A DNA stretch of 64,000 nt. It comes from Mesostigma viride. Lineage: Eukaryota > Streptophyta > Mesostigmatophyceae > Mesostigmatales > Mesostigmataceae. The notes below the pieces were generated by a model. That model ran no database searches. It had not been told where the DNA came from and saw nothing but the letters and a program-made list of their open reading frames with translations. The position numbers were made by a program, and so were the translations under genes. Each line of letters opens with the position of its first letter. The stretch's first letter is position 1. Shown here in pieces: positions 23,501 to 32,547 of the stretch. The DNA lies in contig RPFO01001802.1 of assembly GCA_009746045.1 (NCBI GenBank), positions 1-64,000 of the forward strand, given 5' to 3'.

Positions 23501-23862
23501 GCGCTGCCAATCACGCGGGCGCCAGCATCATGCGCCTGGTCCAGTTTCCCCTTCACTCTGGCCATGACCGCACGCTGCCGCGCCAGGCACTTGGCCAATA
23601 GCTCCGCCGCCGCCTGCGTTGCCGTGGCAGCTGGCATGAGCTCGTCGTTGCACTCCTTGACCGCCACCCCTGCCAATGCCAGCGCGTCCTGGATGTTGTC
23701 CATGGTCACCGCTTGGGCTGCGTCAGCATCAGCTGTCGCAGGCGCAAACAGTTGGCGGGACAAGCTTTTGGCCTTTCCCACTGCTTGGTCCTGGCCCGAG
23801 TTTTCAGGCCCATCCACATCTGGGTTTGCACCTTTGGGACCGTCCACATTCATCATGGCCAC
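20596..23862 (-). CDS. Kinase-HECT-RZ finger fusion protein, main frame
   Basis: An uninterrupted 1,088-codon frame with three enzyme-type modules. Residues about 140-250 are a charged coiled coil. About 305-590 is a protein kinase domain: VIKEL with Lys323, HRDLKPEN with Asp419, CDFG with Asp437, APPE at 464-467; the glycine-rich loop is weak, and a low-complexity Asn/Ser insert lies at about 505-560. About 655-1001 resembles a HECT ubiquitin ligase domain: FFQAVVLPEAGLF, MGRVLAKAVLE, a LMTGEVMVTLFFG segment and a C-lobe ending ELPTFAQETGCMYMP, with Cys973 as best candidate catalytic Cys, then ALRAGEYGV. About 1030-1068 is an RZ zinc finger, GWYRCPNGHPYAIGECGG, with ligands C1035-x3-H1039-x15-C1055-x2-C1058 as in RNF213. 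The reading frame continues upstream through a one-base shift (next entry). The HECT call is weaker than the kinase and RZ calls. Presumed role: phosphorylation-linked ubiquitin ligase; substrate unknown. Confidence 0.85.
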   Translation of the reverse strand: MAMMNVDGPKGANPDVDGPENSGQDQAVGKAKSLSRQLFAPATADADAAQAVTMDNIQDALALAGVAVKECNDELMPAATATQAAAELLAKCLARQRAVMARVKGKLDQAHDAGARVIGSAVAVMGGETPAEDAEQAGTLRALVKRKREQLAEMMAAREGLHPTEVRLGMLQRDLRDVKKQKAQARAHLEIAELDEKEKEAAELRRQLDELEDKQRGIVSDLNKLTAEAEDATRKMTQYYPEVAALPERASRLSKALPSATRSNNNRNSGAGDAGSSRGAGSGGDIVDPDWSLACFRDGMGRPLGSSKIRVVEDREGNSWVIKELCREKELRREGSRLEALRHPLVIRLERIFFDGGLAYLQMPYCKNGSLRGWFETIKARTREGHPLPMDQRQQVWVTMRQVFQAVAFIHRKGVVHRDLKPENILLQDDGQIAVCDFGVSHDASRAFQTTLATHAAGFTTAYAPPEVLADQPSAKRWPFAQDMWSLGIMLTELLTGSLPVWNAAAGCLEDDSKKDAASKMDAGQGRPVSGPDASSNNDTNNGRNNGSNNGSSSQLHQGDPWTAALRVLAFALVQVDPALRPSAEDALSDPQGFLARDLTQVAAEQQRRMHALSSFLESLRRCPARVAGRAHVLKVTDLDNRPQLVEQMLEVFAADGLDLQVLFSVECGGIRVPLSEALDRFFQAVVLPEAGLFEQGREGREDVLPASLLQEGVAFLPKKLAPPEGRGQRKQHMSKLRAMGRVLAKAVLECLHVPVRFATALCCFLVGDEQLADATPSRCLELMAEFDPVIAGQMRGVLAITHGSGQEHAMMASMLIRCAAKDDFAITDANKGAVVRQAVHQRLCGDRREELGALREGFLSLDDLMADHLKLMTGEVMVTLFFGQDYLDVDKAVKAFVFPEELWGGTNSAKEGPPIVKDWLQRFIREVSETGLRLLCLRALGGVDALHSGHRCLVVPGGEQRELPTFAQETGCMYMPEGCQNYTVFQARMHRALRAGEYGVRTGAQQEERLAREEMDVVVGAMSGQVRAGGWYRCPNGHPYAIGECGGAMEQARCPTCGSCIGGQQHRLRDDNQNALDIDGAAAPAWN

Positions 23863-23886
23863 ATCGGTGGACCCCGGTGGCCCACC

Positions 23887-24058
23887 ATCGGTTGCCCCAG
23901 GTCCACTGGCCCCTCCAAAATCAACCGGGATAGGTCTACTCAGCCCCCCCCACCACCATCGGTTGCCCCAGGTCCACTGGCCCCTCCAAAATCAACCGGG
24001 ATAGGTCTACTCAGCCCCCCCCCCCCTCCATCGGTTGCCCCGGCTGTATTCAGCCCCC
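23887..24058. repeat. 71/72-bp tandem repeat containing poly(C) runs
   Basis: Two full units and a partial third, each with ATCGGTTGCCCCAGGTCC and ATCAACCGGGATAGGTCTAC followed by a C run. Unit starts at 23,887, 23,958 and 24,030 give lengths of 71 and 72 bp; the difference is in the C-run segment. Confidence 0.93.
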
Positions 24059-24707
24059 CCGCATCGGTTGTCCCGGGTCTACTCAACCACTCCGCATCGG
24101 TTAATCCAAGTCTCAGGTCAATAGACCCACCACGAGTCAGCCCCTCCAGCATCTGCTTTTGCTTCACCCTCTCCCCTGCCAGCGCCGCCTTGCGTGCATA
24201 GCTCTCCTCGAGCCGCCGCAACGCCGCCACATGTCCCTCCATCGCCTGGTCCCTGGCGGAGAGCGCCGCAGCGTCCAGGGGCTTCTCGCGCGCGGCCGCG
24301 ACGGCCTCCATCAGCGCCGCCTCGGTCCCTCGACACGCCTCGGAGAGGCGCTGGCCCTCGTCATCCGTGGTCCGTAGGGAGGTCCTCAGAGTGGACAGCT
24401 CCAGCATGGTGTCCCAGAGGGCACGGCCGAGGTTTTGTGTGCGCTGCGCCAGGTGCCACGTGTCGTGCCCGCTCGCGTCCACGTGGCTCGAGGAGGCTTC
24501 TAGGAGGAGGCGCTGGGGGTCCTGTGCGGTATGGGATGCTGATTCGGCGAAGGTGGGCAAGAAGAGCTCGCGTTTCCACTGGAGGCCTCGCAGGGTCCTT
24601 GGCTCGAGCCTGCGAGGTGTGCCGGACACAAATGGACCAAAACGCGACGCCCATGTAACCGCCCCATCATGCAGAAGGCCACGCAGTGTGATCAGGCAAC
24701 ACTCCAT
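23940..24707 (-). CDS. N-terminal coiled-coil part of the kinase-HECT-RZ gene, split by a one-base shift
   Basis: A 255-codon frame starting MECCLITLRG, with a helical charged segment (about residues 85-195) and ending in a Gly/Asp-rich repeat. Its stop lies inside a G run within a tandem repeat whose units are 72 and 71 bp. Adding one G to the shorter unit restores the frame straight into the kinase-HECT-RZ frame and gives one protein of 1,370 aa. I therefore read this as the true N-terminus, interrupted either by a homopolymer sequencing error or by a genuine slippage mutation. An intron across the repeat is less likely because the linker reads through cleanly. No separate function is recognised. 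Confidence 0.65.
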   Translation of the reverse strand: MECCLITLRGLLHDGAVTWASRFGPFVSGTPRRLEPRTLRGLQWKRELFLPTFAESASHTAQDPQRLLLEASSSHVDASGHDTWHLAQRTQNLGRALWDTMLELSTLRTSLRTTDDEGQRLSEACRGTEAALMEAVAAAREKPLDAAALSARDQAMEGHVAALRRLEESYARKAALAGERVKQKQMLEGLTRGGSIDLRLGLTDAEWLSRPGTTDAGGLNTAGATDGGGGGLSRPIPVDFGGASGPGATDGGGGG

Positions 24708-25226
24708 TCACGGCTCAACCATGTCTTCATGGTGCCTGATATTCAGAAGCCGCCGGGGAGAGGGGACCATCACCATCGATAACCACGACCAATCGACTAC
24801 CCCAACGGAAACAATAGGATCAGCCGGTGTCCGATTAGTGGGCAAGCACAAACACCAGACTACTTACAATGGTGCTTGCCTATGCAACGGTTAACTGCGT
24901 ACGGCACAAATGCGCGATGTTTTACTCGGGGACACATTGACCAGTGACGTGTAATCACAGCCAGTGACACGTGATCACAGCCCTTAGAGAACCGCTTGGC
25001 AGCCTGTTCGTGAGGCATCGGGCCGCCACTGACCGCCAAAAGCAGCCCTCCAGCGAGAGGCATGTACTCACACCCCGAGACAGGCCGCTAATAATGATAA
25101 CAACGATGACGATAGCAGCATGATGACATGAGGGTAAAAGTAGTAGCAACAAACGACATAAACAACTAATAGCGACAAATGGCATAAAACAACAGCGACA
25201 CCCGACACCGGCAGAAAATGATAGTA
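24708..25226. other. Intergenic interval between two minus-strand genes
   Basis: Upstream region of the kinase-HECT-RZ gene and downstream region of the left USP7-like gene. A small duplication of AGTGAC(G/A)(T/C)GT(A/G)ATCACAGCC occurs near 24,943-24,980. No gene recognised. Confidence 0.5.
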
Positions 25227-27828
25227 TCACCTCTTTGGTGCCGCCTCCTTTTCGGGCGTCGCTGCCTCCTCGCGGCTGCGCTTCCGAGGGGTGCTTCTCG
25301 GCTGGGCCGGGTGGACGACTGCGGGCCAGGCGTCCCACCTCCCCGCCTGGAGCGTCTGATGGCAGCAGAGAGGAGCGAGCACGTGGCACCATTTAATTAA
25401 CAAGGGAAAAAAAGTGTCAAAGTCACTGATAACTATAATGCTGTTCATGTTGTGCGACCCTTTGCTTCAATTAGACCGGGCAGGGCATGAGGGGCTGTCG
25501 GCACAATGGATGCAGTCGCAGGCGCGAAGAGGATATCACAACTGGTGGGACCAGGCTATCATCTGGGTGAGTCCAGGATAAAACATATGGTGGCAGACGC
25601 GACCAGAATAATTCATTAACTACGCGTGCTCCCGATTGGGAGACGCGACCAGAATAAGTGAACATGAAAAGCTGGCTGACGCCTGCCGATTCGCGAGCCA
25701 TGCGACAAATGGGTCCCAAATTTCTGCCACTGCAAATTATCCATGATGAGTGCGCTCTCCTTATCGACCCGACAAGCCTACCCTATCCTCAAAAGTTAAG
25801 TGCTCCCTTGTGGCAGCTGTTGTCCGCCAGAGCTGCATGCATTCCTAGTAGGTAGCCAATCCATGTCAACCCAGGCAGGGAGACTCGATCCGCTGGCAAA
25901 GCAACACGATGAAGCACGTACTGCACGCAAGCCGACACGTTCACCCCGTTTGCTCCCCAACTACCAGCATCATGATTGCAATATGTTGCTCTGCACTTCC
26001 CAAATAAGGTAGCTAATCATGCAGGAAGGTGTACATCCATTTCAGGACGCATTACCCTGGCAAAACCAATGGCAGCTCTATGCCACATCGGACACCGTGA
26101 CAAGACCAAAAACCTTTCTACCTGGCAGTGCTTGGACACACTGCTCTCTCAGTTCTCGTAGCTACAAAGGTTCCAGAGTTCAATAGTTAAAAATTACATT
26201 CGCGTGTTATCAAGCACTCCAAGCGTTTATATTTCAATGTTCTCAAGCACTCCACGGCTTCCCAAGGCAAGCTACCCCCTATTTAGGCACAAACCTCCCC
26301 ACCTGGTACTTCCCGAGGACCACATCATCGTCGTCCAGGTACACCGCCGTGTCCACCACGACGATGGCAAACTTGCACCGGGCAAACTCCTTGGCCGCGG
26401 CGCCCAGCTTGGCCTGGAGGCGGGTCTTGACGGATGCCAGCTTCTCCTGTTCCCCGATCGCCAGCATAAAGGGCTGGCCGAACGCAGTCACCTGGAGGGG
26501 TGTCAGACAAATCATGTGCACAGCAAGGGAGGAAGAATGGGCCAGATGAGAAAGGGCATACGACGAGGATGGTGTTCAAGTGGGGAGACCTAGAAAAAAA
26601 AAAAAGGGACGGAGGAAAAGATGAGAGGTGGAGGAAGAGAAGGGAAGAGCGGCGTTGGCAGCCACGCCAAGCTGCGCTGAGAGCCAGCTCCTTGCAGTTC
26701 AACTTACGATCTTCTCGACGCAGGAGCGATTTCTCGGCAGCTTTGTACATGTTCAGAATTCTCGACTCAGTTAGAACAATGGCTGATGTGGGCACACCTT
26801 CGACTACTCCCAGACACAACAGCTACAGAGCAGATTTGACACAAGTGGAGGTACTTATGGGTGGAACGCATCTGCCCAAGCAAGGCAGCTAGATGAGCCC
26901 CTCTGCTGATTCTTTGTGCTGCGTACGATGTCGCATGCATTGCATATGGATAAATAATACGATGAGTGGTGCTTACTGGTAGCATCCCAGCCTCATTCTA
27001 CATTCAAAAAAAGGGAGCGCAGTTTCATGGTTCATGCGAAAAAGAAACAATCAGGGGCCTTTTATCTGCTGATCCTGGCGTTGTTATAAAGCTTGGCTTC
27101 GAGCATCAGAACCCTCTGGCTTGAGATAACAAAAGTGAGGACAAACGCATACTGCTGAGTGGTGGCTTGGATGAAACAGGAATGCACATACCCGTTCACT
27201 GCTGCCATCCGCCTCATTCCTCCGCACGTGGCTGACAGGGAGTAGCCTGGCCCCTGGCTCCGCCTGCGGTTCCTTCTCAGTGACCTGCCAGCGCAGGACA
27301 GCAGGGGATGTCCAACGTGTTACCAAGAAGGAATAGTAATATATCTAAACAAAATAGCAGTATCAGAACAGCTAAACCATGGGGCTGTAAGGGGTGAAAT
27401 GGGATGGAATGAGGAACTTTGCAGACAGAAGGCTGTTGTGAGGATCAGCCACAGAATACGTCAGAGTTCGATTTGCTGCTGAAACCAAAATTTGCCGCAG
27501 GCAAAATAATATGCTTCCAAAAATGACTTATGTTCTGTAGGTCCACTTTGGTGATGTTTTGTTTAGGTCAAATATTCTGTAGGTCTGCCATAGCCAAGGA
27601 GAGGAGAAATTTCAAGCCGTTAATCCCTTCCACCATGCGTTGTCATGTCCACGGGAGGAAATGGCAGCAGACGGGCATTTTTTCGCCCAGCCAACCAGCT
27701 ATGCAGTGCCTGGTGCGCCAGGGCCACACAGGACAACATGAAAATAGTTATTTGTAGTGCAAGTGACATGCACCCAGTCGATGCCAGGCCTCCATAATCA
27801 GAGCCTCCGTAGGAATAACCTGCGGAGG

Positions 27829-28195
27829 TTCTCATCGTCACATAAAGCCACCTCTCATAGTCACATAAAGCCACCTCTCATCACCATATAAAGCCACCTC
27901 TCATCGTCACATAAAGCCACCTCTCATCATCATATAAAGCCGCCTCTCATCGTCATATAAAGCCACCTCTCATGGTCACATAAAGCCACCTCTCATCACC
28001 ATATAAAGCCACCTTTCATAGTCACATAAAGCCACCTCTCATGGTCACATAAAGCCACCTCTCATCACCATATAAAGCCACCTCTCATCACCACATAAAG
28101 CCACCTCTCATCGTCACATAAAGCCACCTCTCATGGTCACATAAAGCCACCTCTCATCATCATATAAAGCCACCTCTCATCGTCATATAAAGCCA
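27829..28195. repeat. 23-bp minisatellite, about 16 units
   Basis: Units of CATAAAGCCACCTCTCAT followed by CGTCA, CACCA, AGTCA, GGTCA or CATCA. Lies in a C-terminal intron of the left USP7-like copy. The variable five bases give the array an internal code. Confidence 0.95.
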
Positions 28196-30738
28196 GCTAT
28201 GGACATGTTAATTGGCTATCTTGTGTGTGATCTTCCTTCCAAGAAACCCGGGCGCGATGCAAGCGGCTACTCGGCACCAACTATGAGCCCATGGGCCACG
28301 CTGGACTCCAAACGTGTGCCCTCCTAACAGAATCACCCCTAACAATGGCATCTTGCTACCTGCAGGGACCAGTAGCCGTCATCCACGTCATCGATGACCT
28401 CGGTCAGCGACAGCACCTTGTGGATGCGCCCGTCACGGACTCTGGTCACCACCAGCTCACCCAGGTGGGCGCACTCCCGCTCCGCCTTGACCAGCTTGAG
28501 CACGTCGGCCACGGTGCTCCCAGGGGGCAGCGGGACACGGAAGCACGCCACCTGTGCCAACAGGGAATGTGTGGAAAGAAGGGAGGGCATTCACGTGAGT
28601 ACTGCCAACGCAACAGAGGGCCTCGGGTTCCAGAGCCATGCTAAGAGAGTTGCAGGGCTTTCTTCTCCCTCATGTTGCTAAAAACGGATGAGAACAAGAA
28701 AAACAACGCTTAGTCGTACAGCCTTATTCCACCAAGAAACACAACATGGAACAAACAGTGGGCACCGTGAGGACCAGGGCCATGGGGACACTCGCAGGGT
28801 CGGATCGAGCCGTGGTGGCAAAGGAAGCCTGCAATCGATCCAATAGAAATACTCACGTAATCAGGACAAGTAGTACGATTCTGCTATTAATGTTTATGCT
28901 CATCTAAAATTTAAAATCAAGGAATATAGAAATAGACCAATTGAAAACGTGGTAGACAGAAACCAAGAAAGACAAGAAGACGCTCTTTGCACGCGCACCA
29001 CCTCGCTGCGCTGGTCATGCACGGAGATGCTGACAACTCTCGAACGTCCCGGGGGGTCCAGCACCTCGTAGTACAGCACATCGCTGGCCGCGCCGCTGCA
29101 CGCCAGCACACGCAGCAGGCTCTGACGGCGTGCCATTGGCATCCTTGAGAGCAGCGCTGTCCTGAGCCGTGCCCTCCCGGGCTGTCCTTTCAGCGCTGTC
29201 CTTATTGCCCTCGGAGGGTGTTCTTTTGGGCCTGTCCGTACCGCCGTCTGCTGTCACTTGCTTCTGCACCTGCTGCTGCACCCGGGCCACCACCTGGTCG
29301 AATGTGTCGGTCTTGGACCTGAGTACAATAATCCAGTCGTGGACATCGCATGGCACACATAAGGCCGTGTTGACACGTTCAGGAGAGATCACTCCACGTC
29401 AACGTCTTAATCAAATGTGATACCAGTATGACAACGGTGGGTTCTGAGCCAAATAGGCTGCTGAGATGCACACACCTCCACTGAATTGTGCTTTAGTAAA
29501 CATCATTATCTCGGCACCGGGAAATAAGAGAATTCCCACACATGCAGCACATGCATCCATTCCACACAGCATAGGTGCGTGATATCGTTTGCTACAGCTA
29601 CGTGGACTGCCCACAGAGGCAAGCATACATTGAATATAAACGAAAAAATCAGGTCACGCACATTAAGTGACATCATTGAGATATTTAAGTCACAATATTA
29701 ACAAACATCTAGTAGAAATGATTATATAATCGTACTGCGTCACTAGCTGCCTGCCTGTCCACACCGCACGCTTTAGCCAACGAAATTTTGCGTAGTCGAA
29801 TATGCCTCAAGCGTGTGACATGGGCAGTCATGCAGAGACGCAGTACGTAAGCAAATTCAACTGCTGCTACCACGGTGCCCACTCACAGCGCCAGCACAAA
29901 CATGTCTTTCTCAGGGTTTGCCAGATGGCGGAAGCGCACTGACTGCAGCTCGCGCGCGTGCTGGAGGAAGGACGGGACGTCGGGGAAGCGGCACCTGGCG
30001 GCCACATCGGGCGGGAGAGCCTTCTGAAAGCACAGGATGTCGCCAGTTCTTATCTGAAGGCAAGCCGCACAGGCATCGTTCGCTCATTCGCACAGCAAAA
30101 TAATTAAGTTGATTATGAAAGGAAATCAAATAGGATCATTTAAGGATAATGAGACCCATCCACCACGGCCGGCACTGGCTGTGTTTCGACAAGTAGGAAC
30201 AGTACAGCCTGCAGGGGGGGAATGCATACACAAGTATACCTTGAATGACATGAGACACGCACAGTGTTGAACCACTCTGGCCAGTCAAAAAATGCCCCAA
30301 TTGGGGAGACAACCTAGCACAAAGAATCGGGGTTCTTGGAACGGAGTTTCTTCTATACGTGAATGCGGGAACAAGAGGCCGCTGATTGAGCGGCTAATAG
30401 GTCGTAGTGTTTTTTCGTAGCTTTTTGGCTAGAGCTTTCGTGATTAGTAGATTCAGTATAGTGCATGGTTGAAAAATGAATTAAATAAAATGTGCGTTCC
30501 GCGCTTGGGTTGATATACCCGGGCGGAACGGGGCGTGAGGTGCAGTGCCCCTGAAAAGAACAACCTACGCATTATTTATTACTAGCCGTTCAGATTCGGG
30601 ATATTCTACCCCCGGTCTGTACGGTTAGCGTCTTACTAGCATCACTGAACATAAGGGTTTAATGACGTCAGTTAGCTAAGGATGAGGGAGGTTTGCGACT
30701 AAAAGCCGCTCAGGCTGGCTTTGTCGGCCACTTTCTTT

Positions 30739-30818
30739 GCTACCCACCCACCCACCCACCCACCAGCCCACCCACCCACCCACCCACCCACCCACGCACC
30801 CACGCACCCACCCACCCG
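30739..30818. repeat. (CCCA)n tract at the deletion junction of the left arm
   Basis: Short CCCA array with a few variant units. It is the remnant of the much longer GGGT array at 61,979-62,208 on the right. The sequence on its left pairs with DNA beyond 62.2 kb; on its right it pairs with DNA before 50.2 kb. Confidence 0.93.
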
Positions 30819-32449
30819 AAAAATGTAGAAAGTAATGTGTGTGTGTGTGTGTTTAGGTCATAAAGAGTCTATATCAGCCAGCACAGGTCCACAGCAACCG
30901 GTCGCAGTGGACCGTATTTGAAGCAGGTCCCAGCAAGCTCTACGACACTTAATCCACGTGGCCATGTGCGCGGTACCTTCCATGTTCCGTCTAAACTCTG
31001 GCACAGCAGGCGGGCCAAGTCTCCCGATGACAGCGGGGCAAGCCATTGACACGTGGCCCACTCCATTGTCTTTAGCAATGTGCTGGCGTCTGCACTGCCA
31101 TCCCGGTGCTGCATATAGTAGAAGAGGCCCTGCAGCTCTCGCAGAATGCTGATGCTGCTCTCCCCACCATCCATCTCAGCAGCAGGCACATGGTACACCG
31201 CCTGAAGGTGCGAGGGTGGCGCGCGAAGTGGCAGCGTGAATAAATAAACACGTAGACTGCGTCACGTGAGCAACAAGGCCACGATACCTCGGGTCTGTCA
31301 TGCTGGGATATAGCTCTCTACTATACCTTACAATACATGGTGACCCTAAACAGGCGAACACATGCCTCACATTGCCTGCAGGTGCGAGGGCGATGCCCCA
31401 TTTGAGGATCATAGTCACCATACAGAGGGCCAACGTGTGAGCTATAACACATGGTGCTTTACGGAACATAAGACATTCCTAACAGAATTGGCACCTGTAA
31501 AGGACAAGGACAATACTAAATGAAATACGGCCCTATTTCAGAAAAGCTGCCGCCATGGTGGATAAAAATTGCTGCTAAACTTCAGGTTCTGCTCAAATTG
31601 GGAGATCCAAACATCGCAGATGCTGATTCAGGCATTTGGGACAACCATCGAAGTGAACAGCGCAATGCTATCAAAGCACCGAGGAGGGCTGGACACCCAA
31701 CTACTTCCGCCATGAAAGGACTCGCAGCACAAGACAGCATTCACCGGGCATATTGAAGCCATAGATCCATCCCTATCTAACCTTCTCAGTCTGCTGACAA
31801 GGGGCCAACCAAGGCATGCACACCATCACAGTGCAAATAAATAAATAAATGAAAATGAACCGCGGTTCCAAGTTCAGCAGCAAGTGGATTGCGACAGTTG
31901 GCATTAATCAGGCTTAAGAGGTTCATTCTCCTACATGTAAAATTCCAAGGTTAGAAATTCACGCCGCCTGCGAAAGTGATATTGAAAGTAAACGATGATC
32001 ATTCTTTTACACATGAGATCCATGGTAGGTCAATTTTTATTCGGGTAGATACATCTATTCCAACACTGTGAATCATGAACTTGGGGAAGCAGGCCACAAC
32101 TTAGGCAACCCTGCATGGAAACAGAAAAGTGCTACAAAATTGCTTGTAGCAAAAGGCTGGCCCATTTTCTATGTACCCTCATTTCATCACCCCCCGTAAG
32201 CTTGACCGCCGAGGTTGGGCGGAAACTCAGACGACACTGCGGTTTGATTGGGAGGCCGTGCGTTCATTCCAGGTCAGCGCCGACAGCTTTTCAAAAATGG
32301 CAAAAAACTGTCAACTGCGAGTGACGCAACATGCTATTGGCTGATCTCATCAAGCTATGCTGGGCAGTTCGATACCGCACGTATGGCTGCATCAACCTTA
32401 TCTCCACTAGACACAGGAACACCTGGAACTCCCCCGTGCTATTGGCAAT

Positions 32450-32547
32450 ATTATTGTATATAAATATGGATATATATGAATATATAAAATATATAATATA
32501 TTATTATATATGTAATATGGATATAATATGAATATATATATAATATG
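32450..32547. repeat. AT-rich tract unique to the left arm
   Basis: About 90 bp of TATA-rich sequence, with repeated AATATGGATATA and GAATATATA motifs, between points that are adjacent in the right arm near 48,590. It accounts for the coordinate shift of about 88 between flanking matched segments. Confidence 0.85.
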
